Shown here: one piece after another, positions 17,324-26,003 of the stretch
How positions within the stretch are numbered: the first letter of the stretch is position 1
How the letters are laid out: each line of letters opens with the position of its first letter
Assembly: GCF_001418135.1 (NCBI RefSeq)
Contig: NZ_LIPQ01000016.1
Coordinates: 1-61,014, forward strand
Length of the DNA stretch: 61,014 nucleotides
Direction of reading: 5' to 3'
DNA from: Streptomyces aureus
GTDB lineage: Bacteria > Actinomycetota > Actinomycetes > Streptomycetales > Streptomycetaceae
Position numbers and translations under genes: made by a program
Notes under the pieces: generated by a model
Database searches by the model: none
Told to the model about the DNA's origin: nothing
Seen by the model: the letters and a program-made list of their open reading frames with translations, nothing else

Positions 17324-17928
17324 CACAGCGCACCACGGTCCGAGACCTGCTGGACGAGCACGGACGCACCCACGCAGAGGAGGCGGGCATCCGGCTGAAG
17401 GACACTCCCGCCCCTCTGTACCGTCTCCTGACCCTGTGCGTGCTCTTCTCTGTACGAATCAAGGCCGGCATCGCGGTGGCCGCCGCCCGCGAACTCCACG
17501 CGGCGGGTATGGGCACGGCCCGTGCGATGACCACCGCCTCCTGGCAGGACCGGGTGGACGCCCTCGGCCGAGCCCACTACCGGCGCTACGACGAGAGCAC
17601 GGCCACAGCCCTGGGGGAGGGTGCTGACCTGCTCCTGGACCGCTACCGCGGAGACCTGCGCCGGCTGCGCGACGCCGCCGACGGGGACCCGGACCGGATC
17701 CGCGAGCTCCTTCAGGAGGTCCCGCGGATCGGCCCGGTCGGAGCGGACATCTTCTGCCGCGAGGCCCAGGGCGTGTGGCCCGAACTGCGCCCCGCCTTCG
17801 ACAGCCGCGCCCGCGAGACCGCCGCCAGGCTGGGGCTCCCCACGACGCCCGCGGGCCTCGCCCGTCTCGTCCCCGCCGAGGACCTGCCGCGGTTCGCGGC
17901 CGCGTTGGTACGGGCCGGCCTCTCCTGA
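17320..17928 (+). CDS. HhH-type endonuclease-III-like protein
   Basis: A 202-residue protein. ATG 17320 follows GGAGGAAGG closely. All-helical pattern of the HhH-GPD superfamily: LTLCVLFSVRIKAGIAVAAA near residue 45, then the hairpin LLQEVPRIGPVGADIFCREA (about 137-156) and the acidic segment RPAFDSRARETAARLGL that follows it. The Lys that makes endonuclease III a lyase (GVGRKTA) is replaced (RIGPVGA), so any glycosylase would be monofunctional or the protein may only bind DNA. It lies next to a truncated LigD-type gene, both repair-linked. Confidence 0.82.
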   Translation: MTQRTTVRDLLDEHGRTHAEEAGIRLKDTPAPLYRLLTLCVLFSVRIKAGIAVAAARELHAAGMGTARAMTTASWQDRVDALGRAHYRRYDESTATALGEGADLLLDRYRGDLRRLRDAADGDPDRIRELLQEVPRIGPVGADIFCREAQGVWPELRPAFDSRARETAARLGLPTTPAGLARLVPAEDLPRFAAALVRAGLS

Positions 17929-17982
17929 GCATGCGGAGTGGGCTCCCGACGGCCAACGGGGCTTCACCCGTCGTGAACCACT

Positions 17983-18486
17983 TCACCCGTCGACGATCTT
18001 GCGTACGTTCTCCGGACTTCCGCAGTCCGAGGCCAGCAGCTTCGCGCGCTCCTTCTGGAACGCGACACCCAACTCGGCCCTGCGCTCGTCGGGGACGTTC
18101 TCCCTCGCACCGTTGAGGATCGTCCGTTCCTCCTCGTCGACGTGGTGGGAGACCGCCTCCACCAGCTCCTCCAGCCGCTCGTCCCACTCCTCGGAGCCCA
18201 CGTCCTCGACCTCGAGCAGGGCCAGAAGCGCCTTGTTCCCCTCGGCGTGCTCCTCCGTGCCGTGCTCCACCTCCTCGTCGTCGACGCCCCGGAAGCGCTT
18301 GAGCGCGCTGTAGACCTCCGCCTCCTCGGCCTCGCCGTGCGCGATGAGCAGAGCGGAGAACTCCTTCAACGCGGTGGCGCGGTCGGCCTCGACGCTCCGC
18401 ATGCGGCGGAAGAGTTCCTCCATGGCGCGGTGGTCCTCGAGAATCACCGCGACGACGTCCTGGTCCAGCTTGCTGTCGGTGCTCAC
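17983..18486 (-). CDS. Hemerythrin HHE-domain protein
   Basis: A 167-residue four-helix protein. GTG 18486 is preceded by AAGGAGGACAAG, an excellent ribosome site. Iron-binding motifs of the hemerythrin family are in order: EDHRAMEELFRRM, HGEAEEAEVYSAL, GTEEHAEGNKALLAL and SHHVDEEERTILNGARENVP. Such proteins bind a di-iron centre that senses or stores oxygen, or resists oxidative and nitrosative stress. It is divergent from the YbdK-type gene across about 300 nt. Confidence 0.93.
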   Translation of the reverse strand: MSTDSKLDQDVVAVILEDHRAMEELFRRMRSVEADRATALKEFSALLIAHGEAEEAEVYSALKRFRGVDDEEVEHGTEEHAEGNKALLALLEVEDVGSEEWDERLEELVEAVSHHVDEEERTILNGARENVPDERRAELGVAFQKERAKLLASDCGSPENVRKIVDG

Positions 18487-18789
18487 CTTGTCCTCCTTGA
18501 TCGACTGTGGGTCCGGCCTGCCGGTCGGGGCCGGGGCCCGACGAGGCCCACGTGCTCTTCCTGCCGGTCCCGGGCGCGCAGGACGCGGCTGCCCGCACAA
18601 CGCGGCGCGAAACCGCGGCCGTGCGTCGTCAGCGGGCCGAACAACAACCGGCCCGTCCGGAATGCTCGGCCATCGAGGCTCCGTGGCACGCCTCCGCGAC
18701 GACCGGCCCGGCCCTGCCCGAGACGCGGGCGGCCGGGCCGGAATAGAGGACCCGGTACCGGGTAGGCGCGTGCCAAGTGAGGAGTCGCG
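18487..18789. promoter_or_regulatory. Divergent spacer, hemerythrin / YbdK-type ligase
   Basis: 303 nt without a credible gene. It must hold promoters for both neighbours. The plus-strand side carries CCGGTACCGGGTAGG at 18750-18764, which contains a GGGTA element like the -10 of SigB-type promoters, but no matching -35 was found. AGTGAGGAG at 18776-18784 is the ribosome site of the downstream gene. Confidence 0.45.
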
Positions 18790-19908
18790 ATGAGTGTCCT
18801 GACGATGGGCGTCGAGGAAGAGTTCATGCTGGTGGACCGCGTCACCCGCGCGCCCGTGAACCGCGCGCCACAGGTGATCGACCGGGCCTCCCGCGACCTC
18901 GGTGAGCAGCTGCAGAGCGAGTTCTTCAACGCGCAGATCGAGATCTGCACCCGGGCGACGTCGCGCCGGACGGCCCTGCGCGACGAACTCTCGTGGATGC
19001 GTGGAGTCGTCGCCGCGGCCGCCCGGAGCGAGCACTGCGTGCCGGTCGCGTGCGGCACCCCCGTGCTTCCCCCGGAGGAGCAGCTGACGGTCACGAACAC
19101 CGAGCGCTATCGACTGATGGCCCGGCGCTACGCGCCGCTGATCACGCGCGACGACGGGACCACGCGCGACGACGGGCTCGTCTGCGGATGCCATGTCCAC
19201 ATCGGGGAGCTCGACCGCGAACAGGCCCTGGCCCTCGCCCAGCACATGAGACCGTGGCTGCCGGTCCTCCAAGCCCTGGCCGGGAACTCCCCGTTCGCGC
19301 AGCGCCGTGACACCGGTTACGCGAGCTGGCGCGCCGTCGAACACGCGCGCTGGCCGACCGTCGGCCCCACCCCCGTGCTCGACGAGCCCCAGTACGTCGC
19401 CCATGTCGCACGGCTCGTCGAGAACGGGACGCTCCTGGACAACCGCATGGTGTACTGGCACGCACGGCCTTCGGAGCATGTGCCGACCCTGGAAATCCGG
19501 ATCGCCGACGCCAACGCGGACCTCGACACGGTGGTGCTGCTCGCAGTTCTGGTCCGCGGGCTCGCCGGCACCTTGCTGCCCCGCGTCGCCGCCCGAGTGC
19601 CCGCGCCGCGGATGCCCTGCCCGGACCTGTTGCAGGCGCACCGGCTCGCGGCCGCCCAGGGCCTCAGGGGACACGGTATGGACCCGGTCGACGGCCGGGA
19701 ACGGCCCGCGGTGACCTTGGTGGACGCACTCATCGACTTCGCCCGTACCGCCCTGGACGCGAATGACGACACTGAGTGGGTGCGTGCGCAGTGGGATCGG
19801 ATCCGCACGGACGGGGGCGGGGCGGACAGGCAGCGAGCCGTGCTCCGTCGTAGCGGGCAGTTCGCCGCGGTGGTCGATTCCCTGGCCGCTGCCACGGTGC
19901 GGGGCTGA
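18790..19908 (+). CDS. YbdK-type carboxylate-amine ligase
   Basis: A 372-residue member of glutamate-cysteine ligase family 2. The hallmark GVEEEFMLVD is at residues 7-16, NAQIEICTRATSRR near 49 and CGCHVHIGELDREQALALA near 136; TLEIRIADANADLDTVVLLA (about 235-254) is the substrate-binding end. The family joins Glu or a similar acid to an amine with ATP; YbdK itself has weak gamma-glutamyl-cysteine ligase activity. Actinomycetes make mycothiol and ergothioneine (EgtA is a relative), so the product is unknown. It reads as a single-gene unit ending in a repeat at 19896. Confidence 0.9.
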   Translation: MSVLTMGVEEEFMLVDRVTRAPVNRAPQVIDRASRDLGEQLQSEFFNAQIEICTRATSRRTALRDELSWMRGVVAAAARSEHCVPVACGTPVLPPEEQLTVTNTERYRLMARRYAPLITRDDGTTRDDGLVCGCHVHIGELDREQALALAQHMRPWLPVLQALAGNSPFAQRRDTGYASWRAVEHARWPTVGPTPVLDEPQYVAHVARLVENGTLLDNRMVYWHARPSEHVPTLEIRIADANADLDTVVLLAVLVRGLAGTLLPRVAARVPAPRMPCPDLLQAHRLAAAQGLRGHGMDPVDGRERPAVTLVDALIDFARTALDANDDTEWVRAQWDRIRTDGGGADRQRAVLRRSGQFAAVVDSLAAATVRG

Positions 19909-19941
19909 GCACGCCGCGCGGGTGCGGGGCTGAGCACGCCG
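19896..19941. repeat. Direct repeat of 21 bp with 25-bp period
   Basis: GGTGCGGGGCTGAGCACGCCG occurs at 19896-19916 and again at 19921-19941. The first copy contains the last codons and TGA of the YbdK-type gene, so the duplication copied the gene's 3' end. Shorter GACGGGTGGCG and CGGTCTGCGA repeats follow to about 20030. Confidence 0.92.
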
Positions 19942-20076
19942 ACGGGTGGCGCGGGCCGACGGGTGGCGGGGGCTGACGGGTGCCGTGGACGGCAGGCGAC
20001 GGTCGCAGACGGTCTGCGACGGTCTGCGACCGTGCGTTGTGCGGAGCGGACGATGGTGCGGGAGGCGACTCAAGGC

Positions 20077-20856
20077 TCAGCTGCCGGAACCATGGCCGTG
20101 GACGGACAGCTGGTACAGCGCGAACGCGCCGTCGATGACCGGCTGGGCGACGTTGCGCACGCGTACCCCGCCCGCTGTCCTGCCGTGTTCCGTGCCGAGG
20201 TGCGCGTGACCGTGTACGGCGAGGTCGGCGCCCACCGCGTCGATGGCCTCGGCGAGCAGATAGCTGCCGAGGAAGGGGTAGATCTCCACGGGCTCGCCCG
20301 CCAGCGTGTCCGGCACGGGGGAGAAGTGCGTCAGCGCGATCCGGACGTCGCAGCGGTCGGCGGACAGCTCCTCCAGCGCGGTCGACAGACGCTCGGCGCC
20401 GATGTGCGCCGTACGGACCCAGGCCTTCATCTCCGGTTCGCCGAACGCGCCGGCGCTGCGGCCGGCGAAGCCTCCGCAGAAGCCCTTCGCACCGGCGACG
20501 CCGACGGTGTGACCGGCCACGGAGAAGGTGACGGACTGTCCTTCCAGGACGCTGACGCCCGCGGCCGCGAGGACCCGCGTGATGTCGGCCTCCTCGTCCG
20601 AGTGGTAGTCGTGGTTGCCCAGCACGGCCACCACCGGGACGCCCAGGTCCCGGACCTCGTCCGCCACCACCGCGGCCTCGTCGACGGTGCCGTGCCGGGT
20701 CAGGTCGCCCGCGAGGAGGAGAAGGTCCGCGCACTCCGGCAGCGTCGCGAAGGCGGGGCGCAGCAGTCCGGCGCAGTCGGGGCTCAGATGGATGTCGCCC
20801 ACGGCCGCCACTCGGACCACACCGTCCGGCTGCGGGGTGCCCGGCCCCGGACTCAT
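20077..20856 (-). CDS. Calcineurin-type metallophosphoesterase
   Basis: A 259-residue protein. The five metallophosphoesterase blocks are visible: VAAVGDIHLSPD, LLLAGDLTRHG, VVAVLGNHDYHSDE, VRIALTHFSPVPD and LAVHGHAHLG. Its ATG overlaps the stop of the preceding BON gene by ATGA (20853-20856), so the two are translationally coupled in a three-gene operon with a nucleotidyltransferase. The protein is cytoplasmic. The substrate is unknown; the operon context hints at a nucleotide or nucleotidylated product (inference). Confidence 0.9.
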   Translation of the reverse strand: MSPGPGTPQPDGVVRVAAVGDIHLSPDCAGLLRPAFATLPECADLLLLAGDLTRHGTVDEAAVVADEVRDLGVPVVAVLGNHDYHSDEEADITRVLAAAGVSVLEGQSVTFSVAGHTVGVAGAKGFCGGFAGRSAGAFGEPEMKAWVRTAHIGAERLSTALEELSADRCDVRIALTHFSPVPDTLAGEPVEIYPFLGSYLLAEAIDAVGADLAVHGHAHLGTEHGRTAGGVRVRNVAQPVIDGAFALYQLSVHGHGSGS

Positions 20857-21113
20857 GACAGCTCCTCCATCCGCTCGGGTGCGTCCGTGGAGGCCGACGC
20901 GAGGTCGTCGAAGACGGTGAGTCCGGCGAGTTCGATCCGCGCCAGCCGCAGGATCTCGTCGCGCCGGGCGGCCGTGGGCACGGTGCCGGAGAGCAGCACG
21001 GCATCGCCCCGGAGTTCCACCCGTACGCCGAGTTCGGCCACGTCGTCAGCGGCCAGCCGGTCCCGCAGCCGGGCGAGCCGGTACTCGAGCTCGTGCGTCA
21101 CGGGTTCACTCAT
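20853..21113 (-). CDS. BON-domain protein
   Basis: An 86-residue protein, start ATG 21113, which overlaps the upstream nucleotidyltransferase stop by 8 nt. The sequence LEYRLARLRDRLAADDVAEL, GVRVELRGDAVLLSGTVPTA and ARRDEILRLARIELAGLTVF fits a BON fold (two helices, mixed sheet), with the signature L-G-V at the second strand. BON domains bind membranes or phospholipids; this one has no signal peptide. It overlaps both neighbours. Confidence 0.83.
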   Translation of the reverse strand: MSEPVTHELEYRLARLRDRLAADDVAELGVRVELRGDAVLLSGTVPTAARRDEILRLARIELAGLTVFDDLASASTDAPERMEELS

Positions 21114-21819
21114 CGGACCGGCCTCCCTCTGCCTGGCCGTCGTGGGGCGGGATGACGTCGAGCAGTTCGAGCAGGTACAGGAAGGCAGCCGCCATGGGTC
21201 TGTCCGCGGTGTCACGGCGTACGAGGTCCCAGTCGACGCGCTCCCGCAGCCCGCGCGCGACCGGGAGGAGCGGGCCGTAGTCGCAGTGGTGCTCCGAGAG
21301 CGCCGCCAGCCGCCCGGTCATGAGGTCGGTCGGTTCGATGACCGGCATGTGAACCGAGTCCACGGGCAGGGTCGGGGCGCGATCGAGCAGCTCGGTGGTG
21401 ACGGGCCGGCCGGCCAGGGCGAAGATCAGATCGATCTGTTCGCCGTCCTTGCGTGCCTTCACCAGCCAGTCCTCGGGAGGGTCGACGACCTCGATGCCAC
21501 GCTCGCGCAGCAGGTCGGTCACCTTCTCGGCGTCCTCGCGCCGCACGACGAAGTCGGTGTCGTGCTGCAGCCTGACCGGGATGCCGTACGCGTAGACCGC
21601 GACGCTGCCGACCAGGGCGAACGGACACCCTGACGACTTGAGGACTCCGGCGACCTCCTTCGTGACCTCCAGGATGGCCTGGGTGTGGTCCGGCGGCAGG
21701 GCCTGGGCCTGCCGCACGCCCTCGGCGGCCTCCGCCGCGAACGGCGAGTGCGACCGCAAGGGCAGCGAGCCCGTGGGGGGAGGGCCGCCGTCGGCTCGGC
21801 GTCCTTCGGCCAGGTTCAT
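21106..21819 (-). CDS. Nucleotidyltransferase-fold protein
   Basis: A 237-residue protein, start ATG 21819 with GGAGG 6 nt upstream. Residues about 62-95 give the minimal nucleotidyltransferase motif: FALVGSVAVYAYGIPVRLQH followed by DTDFVV (catalytic Asp pair). EQIDLIFALAG near 126 supplies a third acidic residue. The remainder is helical. Proteins of this shape include AbiEii/MNT toxins and standalone nucleotidyltransferases. No antitoxin-like partner is obvious; the downstream genes are a BON protein and a metallophosphoesterase. Confidence 0.82.
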   Translation of the reverse strand: MNLAEGRRADGGPPPTGSLPLRSHSPFAAEAAEGVRQAQALPPDHTQAILEVTKEVAGVLKSSGCPFALVGSVAVYAYGIPVRLQHDTDFVVRREDAEKVTDLLRERGIEVVDPPEDWLVKARKDGEQIDLIFALAGRPVTTELLDRAPTLPVDSVHMPVIEPTDLMTGRLAALSEHHCDYGPLLPVARGLRERVDWDLVRRDTADRPMAAAFLYLLELLDVIPPHDGQAEGGRSDE

Positions 21820-22040
21820 GCGATGCCTCCTGCCGTATGCCTTGTGCTGTGTGCCTTGTGCCGGGTGTCGCCGTCGTCGGTACGAGGCGGGGAACACGCG
21901 GGTACCCCGTGCGCCGGGAAGAATGCGCGGGCGTGGGAGGCCGCGCGAGCGATCACGAGTTCTGCGTTTGACGGCAGCCCGGCACGGGGCTGCACTGGAT
22001 TCATGGACGCTGCGGCGACTCCGTCCGAGGGAGAGCAGCG

Positions 22041-22892
22041 ATGACAACCGTGGAGAGTTTCGACCTTCTGCAGCCGTACAAGATCGCCGAGGAGACCTTC
22101 GTCATCCCGTGGGCTCTTGAAGCCCCGCCGGTCGGCCACTTCCCGATGAACTCGATGGTGATCCGGGGAACCGAACCCATCCTCGTGGACACCGGGGCGC
22201 CCGCGGTGCGCTCCCAGTGGCTGGAGGCGGCCTGGTCCGTCGTGGATCCCCTGGACGTACGGTGGATCTTCCTCACCCACGACGACCGCGACCACGCCGG
22301 CAACCTCCTGGCGGTCCTCGCGGAATGCCCGAACGCGACCCTGCTGACGACATGGTTCTCCATCGGCCGCATGGCCGAGGAGTGGGAGACCCCCGTCAAC
22401 CGGTGCCGCTTCATGACCGACGGCGACACGATCGACGCGGGCGACCGCACCCTGGTCGCCAAGCGACCGCCCCTGTACGACAACCCCACCACCCGCGCGC
22501 TCTTCGACCCGAAGACCGACGTCCTCTGGGCAGTCGACACCTTCGCCACCAACGTGCCGACCCCCATGCCCGAAACGGCAGCGCTGGCGCCGGACGAGTT
22601 CCGCGACGGCCAGCTCTTCGGCGGAAGGCTGGTCTCCCCCTGGGTCGCCCTGCTGGACGCCCAGAAGTTCGGGACGGTCGTCACCGACTTCCAGCACCTG
22701 AACGCCGAGGTCATCGCCGGTTGCCACTGTCCTGTCCTCCGCGGCAGCCAGATACCCGAGGCCTACGACCTCCTCCGCCGACTCCCCGAAGTCCCACCGT
22801 GGACGGAGTTCACCCAGGCCGACCTCGACCAGTGGATGGAGGCGGCCGAGAGCTCGGTTCCGCCGGAGCAGCCGCGGCCGTCGGGGACATGA
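22041..22892 (+). CDS. MBL-fold hydrolase (flavodiiron-type metal site)
   Basis: A 283-residue protein. The main motif is THDDRDHAGN (about 83-92): the usual HxHxDH is HxDxDH, resembling the HxExDH of flavodiiron proteins. Other sheet blocks are NSMVIRGTEPILVDTGAP, ALFDPKTDVLWAVDTFA and VIAGCHCPVLRGSQIPEAYD near the end. It has no flavodoxin domain, so it is a stand-alone diiron-like lactamase fold. Oxygen or NO chemistry is possible but unproven. It is divergent from the nucleotidyltransferase operon. Confidence 0.87.
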   Translation: MTTVESFDLLQPYKIAEETFVIPWALEAPPVGHFPMNSMVIRGTEPILVDTGAPAVRSQWLEAAWSVVDPLDVRWIFLTHDDRDHAGNLLAVLAECPNATLLTTWFSIGRMAEEWETPVNRCRFMTDGDTIDAGDRTLVAKRPPLYDNPTTRALFDPKTDVLWAVDTFATNVPTPMPETAALAPDEFRDGQLFGGRLVSPWVALLDAQKFGTVVTDFQHLNAEVIAGCHCPVLRGSQIPEAYDLLRRLPEVPPWTEFTQADLDQWMEAAESSVPPEQPRPSGT

Positions 22893-22996
22893 GCGGCGCT
22901 GCATGCCTGATGTCACCGGCATGATCTCGTTCCGGACGACCGCCCGCGACTGCCGCGGACGGCCCACCCAGCACACCAGCAACTCCTGAACACGTC

Positions 22997-23413
22997 CTAG
23001 GCGGCGGAGAGAGCCTCCAAGAGGTCGCCGACCTGGGGGTCGGGCAGAGCGCGTGCCACATCGGCCTGGGCGACGACACCGACGAGCACGTGCTCGTCGA
23101 TCACCGGCAGACGGCGCACCTTGTGTTCCTTCATGGTGCGCAGGATCTCGTCCGCCTCGGCGCCCGCGTCGATCGTGACGACTTCGCCCTGGGCCAGCTC
23201 ACCGGCCTGGCAGGTTCCGGGGTCCTTGCCCCGGCCCAGTACCTTCACGACGATGTCACGGTCGGTCAGCATGCCCTTGAGCTTCTCGTCGGTGCCGCAG
23301 ATCGGCAGTGCCCCGACGCCGAGCTCGGCCATCTTCCTGGCCGCGTCCAGGACGGTGTCGGTGGCTTTGACGCACGTCGGGTCCGGGCTCATGATCTCCC
23401 TTGCGGTGGGCAT
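22997..23413 (-). CDS. CBS-domain-pair protein
   Basis: A 138-residue protein, start ATG 23413 with AAGGAG upstream. It is a single Bateman module: MPTAREIMSPDPTCVKATDT and GVGALPICGTDEKLKGMLTD then RDIVVKVLGRG form CBS1, while VVTIDAGAEADEILRTMKEH and KVRRLPVIDEHVLVGVVAQA form CBS2. Such proteins bind adenosine nucleotides (ATP, AMP, NAD) and switch partners. Stand-alone CBS proteins are frequent in actinobacterial dormancy and stress sets. No partner is fused. Confidence 0.93.
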   Translation of the reverse strand: MPTAREIMSPDPTCVKATDTVLDAARKMAELGVGALPICGTDEKLKGMLTDRDIVVKVLGRGKDPGTCQAGELAQGEVVTIDAGAEADEILRTMKEHKVRRLPVIDEHVLVGVVAQADVARALPDPQVGDLLEALSAA

Positions 23414-23574
23414 CACCAGTCTCCTTTCGCGTGGGACCGTGTCATCGCCCCTGCCCGGCAGGACACCGCCTATGCAATCCGGGCGGTCCCGGCCCACGTG
23501 GGCGGGCGTGGCACCGACGGCCAGGAAGCGCGTGGCCACCTCGGTCCGGTCGGTGGCGGTACGACAGCCGTGCG

Positions 23575-24747
23575 TCACCCTCGCGCCGCGCCACGGCGGT
23601 CGGACGAGCCCCCGCCGGGCGGTCTGCGAGGCCTCCCGCCGGAATCAGGACCTTCGAGCCGGCGCAGGTCGTGGGCGTCCCAGGCACGGGTGTCGCGCGG
23701 CTCGGTGTACGGCTCCTCGTCCGGGGGCATCCCGCCGAGCACAGCCCGCTGTCGCACCGCCTCGGCGTCGAACTCCAGGCCCAGGAGCAGGGCGAGGTTG
23801 CCGATCCACAGCCACACGAGGAAGACGATGACGCCGGCCATGGTGCCGTAGGTCTTGTTGTACGAGGCGAAGGCGCCGACGTAGAGCGCGAACCCGGCGG
23901 AGGCGGCCGCCCACATCAGCAGCGCCAGGACGCTGCCCGGAGTGATCCATCTCCAGCCCTTGAACCTGGCGTTGGGGCTGGAGGCGTACAGCAGCGCGAT
24001 CGTGAAGGACACCAGCACGATCAGAACGGGCCACTGCGCGATCGACCACACCGTCAGTGCCGTGTCACCGATGCCGAGCGCGGCTCCGGCGTGGCGCGCC
24101 ACGGACCCGGTGAACACCAGGATCAGCGCGCTCAGCGCCGCCAGCACCATCAGCACGGCCGTCATCCCGACCCTGAGGGGGAGGAGCTTCCACACCGGGC
24201 GGCCCTCGGGCATGTCGTAGACCTGGTTGGCCGCGCGCATGAACGCTCCCACGTATCCGGACGCCGACCACAGCGCGACCACCACCCCGACGACGGCCAT
24301 GGCCGAGCCCGCGGCGGAGTGGCCCTGCAACTCCTCCACCGCACGGCCCAGGACGTCACGGGCGGGACCGGGAGTCAGCTCGCCGACGTGGTCCAGCACC
24401 TTCTCGGTGGTCGACGACCCGCCGAGGCCGAGCAGGGCCACGAGAACCATCAGCGCGGGGAAGAGGGACAGGACGCCGTAGTACGTGAGGGCCGCCGCGC
24501 GGTCGGTCAGTTCGTCGTCCCTGAACTCCCTCACCGAGCCCTTGAGTACAGCGAGCCAGGACCGGCGGGGCAGTTCCGTCGGATCGCCCGGGGCCCGTCG
24601 CTCCACTTCGGGCCCGGGGCCGACGTCTTCGGGGGCCGGCGTCTCAGGGGCCCGAGTCTCGGGCGCCGGTGTCTCGCCGGCCGGCGCCTCGCGTGCCGCG
24701 GCCCTGCCGGCGCGGTCGGCGTGCACTGATCGATTCGATTCGGCCAT
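23575..24747 (-). CDS. YihY/BrkB-family membrane protein
   Basis: A 390-residue integral membrane protein starting at ATG 24747. Residues 1-60 are Pro-, Glu- and Ala-rich and cytoplasmic. About six transmembrane helices follow, with the family motif REFRDDELTDRAAALTYYGV and SLFPALMVLVALLGL, then WSASGYVGAFMRAANQVYDM, GMTAVLMVLAALSALILVFT and TMAGVIVFLVWLWIGNLALL. The C-terminus is Arg-, Pro- and Gly-rich. The family was once called ribonuclease BN in error; a transport role is likely but the substrate is unknown. Confidence 0.93.
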   Translation of the reverse strand: MAESNRSVHADRAGRAAAREAPAGETPAPETRAPETPAPEDVGPGPEVERRAPGDPTELPRRSWLAVLKGSVREFRDDELTDRAAALTYYGVLSLFPALMVLVALLGLGGSSTTEKVLDHVGELTPGPARDVLGRAVEELQGHSAAGSAMAVVGVVVALWSASGYVGAFMRAANQVYDMPEGRPVWKLLPLRVGMTAVLMVLAALSALILVFTGSVARHAGAALGIGDTALTVWSIAQWPVLIVLVSFTIALLYASSPNARFKGWRWITPGSVLALLMWAAASAGFALYVGAFASYNKTYGTMAGVIVFLVWLWIGNLALLLGLEFDAEAVRQRAVLGGMPPDEEPYTEPRDTRAWDAHDLRRLEGPDSGGRPRRPPGGGSSDRRGAARG

Positions 24748-24853
24748 GCCCGTTCGGGTACCCCGGTGCCGTGTCCCCAGGCCCTCGAAGAGGCAGGGGC
24801 CGCGACCGGCCACACACGGCCCGCCCCAGCGGCCAGGTCGTCGCCCTGCGCCG

Positions 24854-25045
24854 TCATGCGGCGTCGGCGTGCCCCGCATCGTGTTCGACGCCCGGAGACC
24901 GGCCCGGGTCCTCGACCAGCCGCAGGTGGTTCTGTCTGGCGTGCCGCGCCCGCTTCGGCGCGGCCGCCACCCGGTTCTCGAAGCGGTCCATCATGAACAG
25001 GAGCAACCCCATGACGGGCAGCAACAACACGGCAACCGCTATCAC
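24854..25045 (-). CDS. Small single-helix membrane protein
   Basis: A 63-residue protein: IAVAVLLLPVMGLLLFMMDR is one transmembrane helix at the N-terminus, followed by a basic cytoplasmic tail rich in Arg, His and Ala (RFENRVAAAPKRARHARQNH). Similar short proteins are common in Streptomyces with no known function. It lies upstream of the YihY gene on the same strand, 106 nt away. Confidence 0.65.
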   Translation of the reverse strand: MIAVAVLLLPVMGLLLFMMDRFENRVAAAPKRARHARQNHLRLVEDPGRSPGVEHDAGHADAA

Positions 25046-25221
25046 GGCCCCTTCTCCTCTCGGCCGGACCCCGTTTCGTCGCTGTTCCTTGCTCCTGTCC
25101 GCGTTCCCGCGCGAACGGACGGTTCACGACCGCGGATGTGAAGGTCTTGCGACCGTCGGGAACCGATGGAAGTCGTGCCGCGAACCGGGTTCGCTCCGGT
25201 GGAGTCGGGCAGACGGAAGAC

Positions 25222-25581
25222 ATGAGTGCCGGCGAATCGACCAAGGAAGACAAGTCAGGGCGTGGCGGCTCGCATGCCGCCCAGCCGAAGACGGCCGATG
25301 CCGGGGCGACGGTATCCGGAACTCTCACCGCGCTCCCCGCGCCGATGGCCGAGAAGACGCTGGCGGCCATGCACGCGGTACGGGGCACCGTGGGCCGGGG
25401 CGGCTGGATCTGGAGCGATCCACGCACCCGCAAGGCCCTCGCGGGAGGCGCCGCCGCGGGCACGGCGGCCGCCCTCACCGGGGCGTACGCCCTCGGGCTG
25501 AGGGTGGGACGTCGTCGCCACGGTCTCCTCTCCCGGTTCACCGGGGGTTCGGGGCCGAGCAGCTGGTGGGCGCACGGGTAA
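25222..25581 (+). CDS. Small protein with one hydrophobic segment
   Basis: A 119-residue protein of unknown function, start ATG 25222 with GGAAGA upstream. Residues 1-40 are hydrophilic. Residues about 73-95 (KALAGGAAAGTAAALTGAYA then LGLRVG) form a Gly/Ala-rich hydrophobic helix followed by basic residues, a likely membrane association site. No catalytic motif is seen. It is followed 30 nt later by a very strong hairpin terminator. Confidence 0.65.
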   Translation: MSAGESTKEDKSGRGGSHAAQPKTADAGATVSGTLTALPAPMAEKTLAAMHAVRGTVGRGGWIWSDPRTRKALAGGAAAGTAAALTGAYALGLRVGRRRHGLLSRFTGGSGPSSWWAHG

Positions 25582-25610
25582 CGCAGGCCGCGCACGAGCC
25601 ACCGGACCCA

Positions 25611-25648
25611 CAGGCAAGGCCGCCGTCAGACGACGGCGGCCTTGCCTG
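25611..25648. terminator. Perfect 17-bp hairpin, bidirectional terminator
   Basis: CAGGCAAGGCCGCCGTC (25611-25627) and GACGGCGGCCTTGCCTG (25632-25648) pair perfectly around a 4-nt loop AGAC. It separates the plus gene ending at 25581 from the minus gene ending at 25668, so it can end transcripts from both sides. There is no T-run, as usual in Streptomyces. Confidence 0.92.
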
Positions 25649-25667
25649 CGACGGCTGGTGGCCCCGT

Positions 25668-26003
25668 TCAGGCCGCCTCGTACCGGTGCGGGCGGCTGCC
25701 CCGCCAGGTGACCCAGGCGGGGTCGTCGAGCAGGTCTTCCGCTTCGGGAAGTCCGGCGCGGCGGAGGAACTCGACGACATCCTCGTCGCGGTGGGCCAGA
25801 CCGAGGATCTCGCCACGCACGGTGACCCGCCGGCCCCCGGTGGGGGAGGGCGGGTGGACGACGATCGGAGCGGTACCCACCCCTCCAGGGTGCCTCCGAC
25901 CGGTCGAGAACGCCGAGCTCGCCGCCCCGGACCGGCGGGCCGGCGGGTTCCGAGCGGCCCAAGCGGCACCCGGGGTCGGCCTGCTCAGCGGCGGGCGCGT
26001 CAT
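25668..26003 (-). CDS. Conserved small protein of unknown function
   Basis: A 111-residue protein. ATG 26003 is chosen because CGGGGAGGTCGAC precedes it (GGAGG 7 nt away). The N-terminal 40 residues are variable. The C-terminal half (APIVVHPPSPTGGRRVTVRG, EILGLAHRDEDVVEFLRRAG, LPEAEDLLDDPAWVTWRG) is a compact strand-helix-helix block that I recognise as recurring in Streptomyces proteins without known function. It stands alone between two strong hairpins, so it forms its own transcription unit. Confidence 0.7.
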   Translation of the reverse strand: MTRPPLSRPTPGAAWAARNPPARRSGAASSAFSTGRRHPGGVGTAPIVVHPPSPTGGRRVTVRGEILGLAHRDEDVVEFLRRAGLPEAEDLLDDPAWVTWRGSRPHRYEAA

